Origin: Elusimicrobia bacterium GWC2_64_44
Lineage (GTDB): Bacteria > Elusimicrobiota > Elusimicrobia > Elusimicrobiales > UBA9959
Assembly (NCBI GenBank): GCA_001799845.1
Contig: MGUG01000041.1
Location: 165,513-229,512, forward strand
Length of the DNA stretch: 64,000 bases
Reading direction: 5' to 3'
Positions 56,062 through 63,460 of the stretch are shown here, one piece after another. Within the stretch, counting starts at the first letter, position 1. Each line of letters starts with the position of its first letter. A program made the position numbers and the translations under genes. The notes under the pieces are model-generated. The model ran no database searches, was not told the origin of the DNA, and saw nothing but the letters and a program-made list of their open reading frames with translations.

Positions 56062-58257
56062 ATGGGAGCGCCGCGCCGGCTGGCTGGTTCCAGCGCCGCG
56101 CTGGCCGCTCTCCCGTTCATCCTTGCCGCCGCTTTCGCGGCCCTGGCGCTGCTGCCCGGCGGGCCCGGGCTGCGCGCCTACCTGGAGCGGCCCGAGCCGG
56201 CCAGTTTCCTGCTGGCCGGGCTGTATTACCAGGATGTAACCTGGAGCATGCCGCTGTTCGGCACGGCGCTGGCGCTGGCCCGCAGCTTCGGCGCCGCCGA
56301 CGCCCTGTTGCTGGGCGCGCGCTTCGCGGCCTACCTGCTGACCTTCGCCGCCGGCTCCCTGTTCCGCGGCCGCGCCGCCGGCTTGCTGGCCCTAGGCGCC
56401 GCCGGGGCCTTCGAGCTGTCCGGCGCTTTCTCCTACGACGCCGAGCAGTCCTTCTATTCCTGCTTCCTGCTGCTGCTGCTCTGCCTGCTGATCAAGCGCC
56501 AGAGAGAGGATTCGTACCGCCTGGCCGCGCTCTCCGGGCTGGCCCTGGGCGCGGGGCTGCTGGTGCGCACGCCGCTCTTCCTCTTCGCGCCCGTAGCCGA
56601 GCTCTGCCGGCGCTTCTGCGGCGCCGGACGCGGCCGCGCCTTCTGGCTGCGCGCCGGGCTTTTCATGGCGGCTTCTTTCGTCCTGCTGCTGCCGTGGGGC
56701 CGCCTCACCCGGTTCGTGTCCGGAAAATTCGCCCTGCTCGACGCCGAGCGGGCCGCATGCAACCTGGTGACTGCTGCGCGCGGCGCGGTCTATACCATGA
56801 ACGGCGACGCGGCCGCGCTGGCGGCTCCCGGCGGCGGGTCACCGCTGAAGTTCTATCTGCGCGAGGCCGCCGCCAGGCCGCTCGGCTTCGCGCTGACCGT
56901 GCTGCGGCGCCTGCGCGCCGTTTTCCTCTTCCACCCGGCGCTGCTCCTGCTTTTCCTGGCCGCGGCCGCTTTCAGCCGGGGCTCAGACCGGCTGCCGCTG
57001 CTGCTGCTGCCGGCGTATTTCGTCCTTATCCACGCGCTGCTGCCGGTGGAAGAGCGGTATTTTTACCCGCTGCTCTTCCTGCTGCCGCCGCTGTTCGGCG
57101 CGCCGTTCTTCAGGAACCGCGCCGAAGACAAGGCCGCCGAAGCGATAACTTCCGTGGCAACCGCGCTGGGCCTGTCCGCGGCGCTGCTGGTCGCGGGCCT
57201 GGCGCTGACTTACCCCGCGCGAGCCCTGAACAACTCCGCGCGGGGCGCCACTTTCGCCTCCGCCTCGGCCACGCTGCCGGGAAACAAAACCATGCGGGAG
57301 CTGGCCTGCGCCGAGTTCTGGGTGAAAGGCGACTACGCCGGCCAGCAAACCTGCCTGCGCGGCGTAGCCGCGGCTTACGGGGACGCCGGGCTGGCCTATG
57401 CGCTCGCCGTCTTTTCCTCTTCGGTGCCGGCAGCCCTGCCCCTGCCGCCCGGCTGCGCCACCGGCTGCGCCGCAGCGCTGGCCCTGCGCGAGTTCGAGCT
57501 CGGGCAGGACCGCGCCGCCGCCGCGGCGCTGGACCTGGCCCGCGCGCTTTACTCCGCCGAGCACTCCGGGCTGCGGAGCGCCCCGTACGCCAGGGATAAA
57601 GAGCTCGATGAGCTGCTGCAGGGGGCCGAGGGCCCTTTTTGGTCCGTTTTCGTTTACAAAGAGCTGCTGCGGCTGCCTCCTGAACGGATAGCTAAGATAC
57701 TGACCGGGCTGGAAAAGGCGGCGCCTTTCGACGGGCGCCTGCGGCTGCTGGCCGACGCCTGCGCCGAAATGCGCGCCGGCTCCTTCGGCCCGCGCGATCT
57801 GCGCCGCTGGCTCGCTCCCGAAGCTTTCGGCCTGTCGCAAGCCGGCTTGGCCCGGTTCTGGGCAGCGGGTGCCTCGGCCTCCGCGGCCCTGCAAGAGGCC
57901 TCCGCCGCGGCTGCCGCGTCGGGCGACAAGGCCGCGGCCCGCGCCGCGCTGCTGCGCGCGCTCGAAACGGACTTCAACCCCGCCACGGCCGGCGTATACA
58001 TGGGCCTCTGCTCACTCGACGGGCCGAAGGAAGAAGCGTTGAAATATTGCCGGGCCGCGGTTTACGCCGCCTACTTCGCCGCCGACGGCCGCCCGCCGCT
58101 GCCGGCGGCCGAGGCTGGCTGGCGCGCCTACAATTTGCTGCTGGCGCTGGGCCGCCCCGCGCAGGCCCGCGCCGAGCTGATCAGGGCCGCGCAGAACGCG
58201 CCGGCGGCCTGGCCCCGCAGGGCCGAAGCCGAAGCGGCGCTGGCCGCCAAGCGCTGA
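56062..58257 (+). CDS. Polytopic membrane protein with helical repeat tail
   Basis: 731 residues, starting four bases after the desulfurase stop. About ten hydrophobic helices lie in ~10-400, with GT-C-like features (a D-x-acidic region PEPASFLLAGLYYQDVTWSMPLFGT, and VEERYFYPLLFLLPPLFGAPF). A soluble C-terminal half rich in Ala helices (QEASAAAAASGDKAAARAALLRALETDFNPAT and others) looks TPR-like. The layout parallels the gene at 40537-42498, just outside the other edge of the locus. GT-C proteins transfer sugars from lipid carriers. Whether this one acts on the same substrate as the radical SAM enzymes is unknown. Confidence 0.65.
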   Translation: MGAPRRLAGSSAALAALPFILAAAFAALALLPGGPGLRAYLERPEPASFLLAGLYYQDVTWSMPLFGTALALARSFGAADALLLGARFAAYLLTFAAGSLFRGRAAGLLALGAAGAFELSGAFSYDAEQSFYSCFLLLLLCLLIKRQREDSYRLAALSGLALGAGLLVRTPLFLFAPVAELCRRFCGAGRGRAFWLRAGLFMAASFVLLLPWGRLTRFVSGKFALLDAERAACNLVTAARGAVYTMNGDAAALAAPGGGSPLKFYLREAAARPLGFALTVLRRLRAVFLFHPALLLLFLAAAAFSRGSDRLPLLLLPAYFVLIHALLPVEERYFYPLLFLLPPLFGAPFFRNRAEDKAAEAITSVATALGLSAALLVAGLALTYPARALNNSARGATFASASATLPGNKTMRELACAEFWVKGDYAGQQTCLRGVAAAYGDAGLAYALAVFSSSVPAALPLPPGCATGCAAALALREFELGQDRAAAAALDLARALYSAEHSGLRSAPYARDKELDELLQGAEGPFWSVFVYKELLRLPPERIAKILTGLEKAAPFDGRLRLLADACAEMRAGSFGPRDLRRWLAPEAFGLSQAGLARFWAAGASASAALQEASAAAAASGDKAAARAALLRALETDFNPATAGVYMGLCSLDGPKEEALKYCRAAVYAAYFAADGRPPLPAAEAGWRAYNLLLALGRPAQARAELIRAAQNAPAAWPRRAEAEAALAAKR

Positions 58258-58260
58258 GTT

Positions 58261-58289
58261 TTACAGGAACGCCCGCCATTGATTAGAAT
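58261..58289 (+). promoter_or_regulatory. Promoter of the B12-type radical SAM gene
   Basis: TTACAG (58261-58266), 17-base spacer, TAGAAT (58284-58289). The -10 touches the ATG at 58290, so transcription begins downstream of that codon. The ATG at 58305, about nine bases after the predicted start site, is the likelier initiation codon. Confidence 0.6.
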
Positions 58290-58304
58290 ATGACGGGCCT
58301 TAAG

Positions 58305-59732
58305 ATGAAAAAACCCGTAGTACTGCTGGTAAAAAGCCGCAGCCGCGGCCTCAAGGTGCCTAACGCGGTGCCGCCGCTGGGCATTCTCTACCTGGCCGCC
58401 TCTCTGCGCGCGCGGCTGGGCGCGGAGGTGCGGCTGCTCGACGCCTACTTCGAGCCCGCCGCCGAGGGCGCCGTGCGCGCCGCCGTGCGCGAGCTCAGGC
58501 CCGACGCCGTCGGCTTCAGCTGCCTGACAGCCGAATACCCGCTGGCCCTGAAGATGGCCGCGGCGGCGAAAGGCGAGAGCCCGGGGCTGCCGGTGCTGCT
58601 GGGCGGCCCCCATCCCACCTCGGACCCGGAAGGCGTGCTGCGCGACGGCGCCGACGCCGCCGTTATCGGGGAAGGCGAGGAAACGCTCGTCGAACTGGTT
58701 CGTCTGATAGTTTCGGAAGGGCCTGGCTGGCGCGCGCCCGGCCTGCTGCGCGGTGTGCCCGGCCTGGCTTTCCGCGCCGAGGGGAAAACCGAATTCTCCG
58801 CGCCGCGTCCGCCGATACAGGACCTGGACGCGCTGCCTTTTCCGGCGTGGGACCTGCTGGATTACCGGCGCTACTGGCAGGTCAGCGGCATGTCCACCAT
58901 GGGCAAGCGCGCCTACCTGCCGCTCACTACCTCGCGCGGCTGCCCGTACCATTGCGTGTTCTGCCACCGCATCTTCGGCAAGGCCTTCCGGGCCCGCTCT
59001 CCGGAGAGCGTGGCGCAAGAGGCCGCGCTGATAAAGAAACTCGGCGCCGGCCACCTGGAATTCTACGACGATATCGCCAACCTCGACGCGCCGCGCTTCG
59101 CGCGTATCCTGGAGCTGCTGGCGGCGCGCGGGCCGGACCTGGCGCTGAGTTTCCCCAACGGTCTGCGCGCGGACCTGCTCGACGAGCCGCAGATAGACCT
59201 GCTCAAGCGGGCCGGCGCGCGGGAGGTGTCGGTGGCCGTGGAGACGGCCGTGCCCCGCCTGCAGAAAATGCTGGATAAGAATTTGTCCCTCGAGAAGACC
59301 ACGCGCGCGATAAACCTGCTGGCCGACCGGCGGATCTTCACCCGCGGCTTCTTCATGCTGGGCCTGCCCACGGAGACGGCCGCGGAAATGATGGAGACCA
59401 TCCGCTACGCGCACAGGTCGCGCCTGCACATGGCCTTCTTCTTTACGCCAAACCCGTACCCCGGCACGGAGCTGTACGAAATGTTCGCGAAGGCCGGGCG
59501 CCTGCCCGCCGGCGCCAGCGCGGCCGATTATGAATACCACGCGGCCCCGTTCAACGCCAGCGAGATGAGCGACCTGGAATACCGTATGCTTTACAAGTGG
59601 GCCTTTCTCGGCTTCTTCCTGAACCCGGCGCGCATGTACCGCGCCGCGCGCGACGGCGGGTTCGGCTGGGACATGCCGCTGCGCGGCTGGCAGCTGCTGC
59701 GCAACTCCATCTCATTCGGCCACCGGCACTGA
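58305..59732 (+). CDS. B12-binding-type radical SAM enzyme
   Basis: 475 residues from the preferred start. The N-terminal Rossmann-like B12-binding-type domain (VVLLVKSRSRGLKVPNAVPPLGILYLAASLRARLGAEVRLLDAYF...VLLGGPHPTSDPEGVLRDGADAAVIGEGEETLVEL; ~1-150) lacks a clear DxHxxG motif, so base-off cobalamin binding is uncertain. The radical SAM domain has CPYHCVFC (C213, C217, C220), LEFYDDIANLDAPRFARILELL and VAVETAVPRLQKMLDKNL. This family includes hopanoid, bacteriochlorophyll and peptide methylases. It stands as a single gene 47 bases after the TPR protein; a functional link to the rest of the locus is plausible but inferred. Confidence 0.85.
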   Translation: MKKPVVLLVKSRSRGLKVPNAVPPLGILYLAASLRARLGAEVRLLDAYFEPAAEGAVRAAVRELRPDAVGFSCLTAEYPLALKMAAAAKGESPGLPVLLGGPHPTSDPEGVLRDGADAAVIGEGEETLVELVRLIVSEGPGWRAPGLLRGVPGLAFRAEGKTEFSAPRPPIQDLDALPFPAWDLLDYRRYWQVSGMSTMGKRAYLPLTTSRGCPYHCVFCHRIFGKAFRARSPESVAQEAALIKKLGAGHLEFYDDIANLDAPRFARILELLAARGPDLALSFPNGLRADLLDEPQIDLLKRAGAREVSVAVETAVPRLQKMLDKNLSLEKTTRAINLLADRRIFTRGFFMLGLPTETAAEMMETIRYAHRSRLHMAFFFTPNPYPGTELYEMFAKAGRLPAGASAADYEYHAAPFNASEMSDLEYRMLYKWAFLGFFLNPARMYRAARDGGFGWDMPLRGWQLLRNSISFGHRH

Positions 59733-59778
59733 GCCCGGGGGCGGCAAAAGTAATACGCGCGGATAGGACCAAAGACCC

Positions 59779-59807
59779 TTGGCGGCCGGAGCGCCGTGCG
59801 CTACAAT
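59779..59807 (+). promoter_or_regulatory. Promoter of the small membrane protein gene
   Basis: TTGGCG (59779-59784), 17-base spacer, TACAAT (59802-59807). The leader of ~40 bases contains GGAGG at 59830-59834, which is 21 bases before the ATG at 59856 and therefore too far for normal use. Confidence 0.6.
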
Positions 59808-59855
59808 CTTTTCGCGGGACTATATCAACGGAGGTTTATAAAAAACGCGGCAAAG

Positions 59856-60257
59856 ATGACCAACAACAACGAACGCCCCTTCTGCCTCTCTAAAGACTCC
59901 CTCGACACGACCAACTCGGTAGCCTGGTTCTTCATGGACGCCTTCTGGATGCTCGGCCTGAATACGGCCGGGTTCTTTTTTATCCTGCCCACCGTCCTGA
60001 CCGGCCTGTGCCTGCTCTACATCGAGAAGCGTCCGGCTGTGTTCCGCATCAACCTGGCTATCAACTGCTGGATCTGGATGAACACGCTCTGGATGCTCTC
60101 CGACGCGCTGAAGGCGCCCGGCCTTCTGGTTTACGCGCGCGTCATGTTCGCCGCCGGCGTGTTCTTCATCCTCGCCGCGCTGGTCCAGGCCGGCAATATC
60201 CGCGAGACCTTCTCCCACTTCCGCCGCTTCCGCACCCCGCGCTGGCTCGAGAACTGA
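59856..60257 (+). CDS. Small polytopic membrane protein, unknown
   Basis: 133 residues from ATG 59856. Three or so hydrophobic segments (AWFFMDAFWMLGLNTAGFFFILPTVLTGLCLLYI, FRINLAINCWIWMNTLWMLSDAL, VYARVMFAAGVFFILAALVQAG) are rich in Trp and Phe. A short basic tail (FRRFRTPRWLEN) follows. The GGAGG at 59830 is too far upstream, so either initiation is unusual or the start is not certain. No enzyme motif is present. It may be an electron-transfer-associated or regulatory membrane protein, but the sequence gives no direct indication. Confidence 0.6.
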   Translation: MTNNNERPFCLSKDSLDTTNSVAWFFMDAFWMLGLNTAGFFFILPTVLTGLCLLYIEKRPAVFRINLAINCWIWMNTLWMLSDALKAPGLLVYARVMFAAGVFFILAALVQAGNIRETFSHFRRFRTPRWLEN

Positions 60258-60300
60258 TACCTCGCGGGGGCGCCGGCTACCCTCCGGTCCGGCTAAGTAA

Positions 60301-60306
60301 TATAAT
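60301..60306 (+). promoter_or_regulatory. Consensus -10 box, near-leaderless
   Basis: Perfect TATAAT ten bases before the ATG at 60317. The -35 region (TACCCT near 60278) is poor. No ribosome-binding site is present in the few bases between predicted start site and ATG. Confidence 0.6.
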
Positions 60307-60316
60307 CTCCGTGCTA

Positions 60317-62641
60317 ATGAAAAACACAAGATATCTTGTCGCGGCTCTGCTCGTTGCCGCCGCGCCGGCGCCGTACGCGTCAGCCGGCGTCTGCGAAGAG
60401 GCCCTGCCGGGCCTGCGCCTGCGCAGCGCCGAAGCTTACCGCGAGGCTTTGGAGTACGAGCTGCGCAAAGAACCGGCCGGCAGAGAGGTCCTGGCCGCGG
60501 CCGGGCCGGCCCTGGCCGCCAAGCCCGGCGAGCTGGCGGCCGGAGGGGACCCGACCCAGGAAGAGCTTTTCGAGGCCGTTGCCGCCGCGCTGACGAAATC
60601 CGCGGCCGGGGCGCCGGCGGCGAAGAGGGCCGCCGCCGCCGCCAGGGAATATCTTTCGCCCGCGGCTCGGCGGACAGTGGAAGATGAGGTCCTGCCTCCG
60701 GCGCTGCCGCCCCCGGCGGACCTGGTGGTTTTGCCTGGCGGCTCGGCCGAGGCGGCCGGGACGCGGCCGGAGACCGCGGCCTGGGCAGGCGCGGACGCCT
60801 ACGCCGCGTCGCGGATAGGCCCGCTGACAGCCCTGCTGGACCGCCTGGACGGCGCCGACAGCATCATGCTTTCCAACCTCCCTATCGCGGCCCAGTCCGT
60901 TCCCGCCGGCGCCAGGCTCAGGGCGCTGCACCTGCCGATAAGCGGCTACGCCAAGAAGATCTGGCTGGCCGAGGGGCCCGGCGGCGCGGACACGCTGTAT
61001 CTCACCGACTTCGAGGGCCGCGTCTACCTGAGGCATTTCGAGCTGCTGCTGCGCCGCTACTGCGTCGGCAGGTCCTGCCCCGCCCCGCGGCTGGCCGAGT
61101 CCGCGTCGGCTTATGCGCCCCGCTACCGGGCGCTGGCCGCCCTGTGCGAAAAGGACCGGCCCGCCTGCTCCTCGCTCGAGACCGTGATAGCCGGCTACGG
61201 TGAATCTTTCAGGGTCTACTGGTCCTCCTGGTCGGTACTCAGCCTGACGGACGGCGACTGGCGGCTGGACATCTACGGCCCTGGCGGCCGCGGCCGCTGG
61301 GGAGTGGTCACCGCGCGCTCTTCTTTCTATGGCGAAACCCTCGGCGAGAGCCTGGCCGCGCTCGTGGAGGTTTCCAGCGGAGTTAAGACGGCGGTGATAG
61401 CGGGCTCCGGCGGCTCGCTGGAAGCCAGGCCGTTCTACTCCGTGGTCTACCCTTCTCACATACTGACTCCCGGCGGGGCCGCGGTGCCCAACGCCCTCGG
61501 TTCCGAGGCTGATTTTCGCGCGCATGTAAGCGTGGTGTCGCCGCTGCAGGAGACGCCGGGCTGGCTGGGCGAGGCCCTAGATAAAGGCGTTTCCACCGTG
61601 GACGTGGAAATGGGGCCAGCCGCGGCCCGGCTTTCCGCGCTGGGGCTGCGGCTGGGCTTCGCCGTGCTCGTCACCGATTTCCCGAAGAGCAGGCCCGTCA
61701 TGGAAAGGGCCGCCTCCGGCGCGAGCCTCACCAGCCAGGACTCCGGGGCCAAGTACCGCAATATCGGAAGGTACGCGCTTTCCCTCGGAGACTGGCTGAC
61801 CGGGGGGCTGCCGCCCGGCTGGCAGCCGGCGGAAAAAAAGATGGGGCTGCCGCTGGCCCGTCGTTCTGCGGCGAACCTGGCCGCCGAGGAAAGAAGGCTC
61901 TCGCCTTTCTCCGCAGAGGAGAGCGGGCTGCGCAGGAAGCTCGAGGATATTTTCCGCGCTGCCCCGCCGGCCTTCTCGGTGAGGATGAGCCGGGAGCGCG
62001 CCGGGCGGGTGCTGGAGGACGGAGCCTTCCTGTCCACCGGGCTGGTGGAGGGGCTGAAGGGGTCCGCGGTAAAGCCCTTCACCCCCGACTACGAGCACCG
62101 CTCCTACGGGGCGCGGAACTATATCTTCGGCACGCTTTCCTACTGGGACGGCCCGGAAAAGTACGGCGACACCGTGCTGCGCATAAGGGAGAAGACCTGG
62201 CGGCGTCGCGCCTGGGCCACCCGCCGTTCCGGCATGCGGGCGCTGGCTATGACGGCGGAAAAGCGCGGCATCACGCTCGAGGCGGCCGAAGAGGACCCGG
62301 CCGCCGTGGCCGAGGCCGAGGAACTTTTCTTTTCCTGGATAGTGACTCCGGAGGACCTGCCGTCGGCGCTGGCCCTGCAGGTGGTCGGTGAGCTGCGCGC
62401 CCTGCCGCGCCCGGCCTTCGACGAATTCCTGCATTCCGTCCCTGCGGAGATACCGGGGCTCATAAAAAAACACGACGTGGGCTGGCTGGAGGGCCGGCTC
62501 TGGGAAGCGGCTTTCCCGGAGGATATAGACCTGCTGAAGGCTCCCGCCCCGGTACCGGAAGGACTGGAGCGCGCCGCGAAGGCGCTGGGCGCCCGCGTGG
62601 CCGCGTTCGGGGCCGGGGAAGGCTTAGGTACGGGCCGCTGA
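60317..62641 (+). CDS. Exported protein of unknown function, 774 aa
   Basis: Start ATG 60317, with a signal peptide (MKNTRYLVAALLVAAAPAPYASAG) and a perfect -10 box upstream. Residues ~25-140 are Ala-rich helices; the rest is mixed alpha/beta. There are few cysteines (one pair at RRYCVGRSC and another at LCEKDRPAC, likely disulfides). Phrases such as ADSIMLSNLPIAAQSVPAGARLRALHLPISGYAKKIWLAEG are not recognised. Another in-frame extension upstream (to 60008) is antisense-like noise over the previous gene and was not used. It converges on the next gene with only four bases between stops. Confidence 0.65.
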   Translation: MKNTRYLVAALLVAAAPAPYASAGVCEEALPGLRLRSAEAYREALEYELRKEPAGREVLAAAGPALAAKPGELAAGGDPTQEELFEAVAAALTKSAAGAPAAKRAAAAAREYLSPAARRTVEDEVLPPALPPPADLVVLPGGSAEAAGTRPETAAWAGADAYAASRIGPLTALLDRLDGADSIMLSNLPIAAQSVPAGARLRALHLPISGYAKKIWLAEGPGGADTLYLTDFEGRVYLRHFELLLRRYCVGRSCPAPRLAESASAYAPRYRALAALCEKDRPACSSLETVIAGYGESFRVYWSSWSVLSLTDGDWRLDIYGPGGRGRWGVVTARSSFYGETLGESLAALVEVSSGVKTAVIAGSGGSLEARPFYSVVYPSHILTPGGAAVPNALGSEADFRAHVSVVSPLQETPGWLGEALDKGVSTVDVEMGPAAARLSALGLRLGFAVLVTDFPKSRPVMERAASGASLTSQDSGAKYRNIGRYALSLGDWLTGGLPPGWQPAEKKMGLPLARRSAANLAAEERRLSPFSAEESGLRRKLEDIFRAAPPAFSVRMSRERAGRVLEDGAFLSTGLVEGLKGSAVKPFTPDYEHRSYGARNYIFGTLSYWDGPEKYGDTVLRIREKTWRRRAWATRRSGMRALAMTAEKRGITLEAAEEDPAAVAEAEELFFSWIVTPEDLPSALALQVVGELRALPRPAFDEFLHSVPAEIPGLIKKHDVGWLEGRLWEAAFPEDIDLLKAPAPVPEGLERAAKALGARVAAFGAGEGLGTGR

Positions 62642-62645
62642 ACGC

Positions 62646-63224
62646 TTATCTCGCCGAAGCGCCGACTTTATAGAAATAACCGTAGGAGATCCCGTTGTAG
62701 CAATCCGTCCTCATGGAGAGGTAGCGGGACTGACCGCGCACGAAGTGCCTGAACGTGGTCAGGAATTCCCTGTCCGCCCTGAATTTGAAGTTCAGCCCGC
62801 TGCCGTCCAGTACGAGCGGCTGTTCTATCTTGGCCGAGTAGTACGGGAAGGTGACCAGCAATTCAGAGCTGTAGTTCGGGAAGAGCGGTCCCAGGTCCGC
62901 CGGTGAGACGGTCTTTTTGAACGAGACCTTCAGCGAGAGGGTGCGCCACCCGGTATTGGAGTCGCCCACGAATACCCGCCCTTCCCAGTCTCCCTCTATG
63001 TCCCAGTTCTTTTGGGGCTCCGCGGCGTAGAACTCCCTTTCGATATCCTTGTAGGCCGCTTCTATTTCCGAGCCGGAGTACTTATCCGCCGCCAGGGTCG
63101 GGAGCGGTATGACGATCCCGGTGCGTTCCTCGGCTGCGTCCCGCGCGCTTAGCTGCTGCAGGTCAAAAGCGTTCGAGCCGCCCGCTAAACCCATCAGACA
63201 TACCGCGGTTAATATAGCTTTCAT
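62646..63224 (-). CDS. Exported protein of unknown function, 192 aa
   Basis: Start at ATG 63224, because GGAGG lies five bases upstream and MKAILTAVCLMGLAGGSNA is a signal peptide. The mature part is beta-rich (WEGRVFVGDSNTGWRTLSLKVSFKKTVSPADLGPLFPNYSSELLVTFPYYSAKIEQPLVLDGSGLNFKFRADREF) and ends with TDCYNGISYGYFYKVGASAR. A single cysteine remains after cleavage. I do not recognise the family; a small periplasmic lipid- or polymer-binding role is possible, but nothing proves it. It is convergent with the preceding gene. Confidence 0.65.
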   Translation of the reverse strand: MKAILTAVCLMGLAGGSNAFDLQQLSARDAAEERTGIVIPLPTLAADKYSGSEIEAAYKDIEREFYAAEPQKNWDIEGDWEGRVFVGDSNTGWRTLSLKVSFKKTVSPADLGPLFPNYSSELLVTFPYYSAKIEQPLVLDGSGLNFKFRADREFLTTFRHFVRGQSRYLSMRTDCYNGISYGYFYKVGASAR

Positions 63225-63337
63225 TTTTCCTCCGTACGCTGTCAGCTTCTGGGTATAGCTTAACGCAAAGGACCGGCCGCGGCCTGATGCGGAAGGGAAT
63301 ATAAACGGCATTATTGGACCTAATGCCGGGCAGTAGC

Positions 63338-63406
63338 GGACCGCGGCGTTTTGGTAACAGGAATTGTTACTGCGGGCCTGTTCGCCCGCCGCGCCTGCCG
63401 CGGTCC
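63338..63406. repeat. Nested inverted-repeat element (possible structured RNA)
   Basis: Outer perfect arms GGACCGCGGC (63338-63347) and GCCGCGGTCC (63397-63406) enclose two hairpins: GTAACA-GGAAT-TGTTAC (63354-63370) and GCGGGC-CTGTTC-GCCCGC (63372-63389). The result would be a three-way, cloverleaf-like fold. It lies in the gap between the 192-aa gene and the carbamoyltransferase terminator. No gene-encoding potential is seen. It is not the same sequence as the other repeats in the window. Confidence 0.7.
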
Positions 63407-63441
63407 AAATAAAAACCCCCGGCCCTTCACGAGCCGGGGGT
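63405..63441 (-). terminator. Intrinsic terminator of the carbamoyltransferase gene
   Basis: 9-bp stem ACCCCCGGC / GCCGGGGGT (63415-63423, 63433-63441). On the minus strand it is followed by TTTTTATTTG. It lies 19 bases after the stop of the gene at 63461. Confidence 0.88.
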
Positions 63442-63460
63442 CTTTATTCGGCCTGGCGCT

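Noticed and set aside
58290..58304. ATG at 58290 as start of the B12-type radical SAM gene
   Set aside because: It directly follows the -10 box TAGAAT, so it would lie upstream of the transcript; the ATG at 58305 is preferred.
60008..60316. Upstream extension of the 774-residue exported protein
   Set aside because: It overlaps the small membrane protein in another frame; the signal peptide and -10 box fix the start at 60317.
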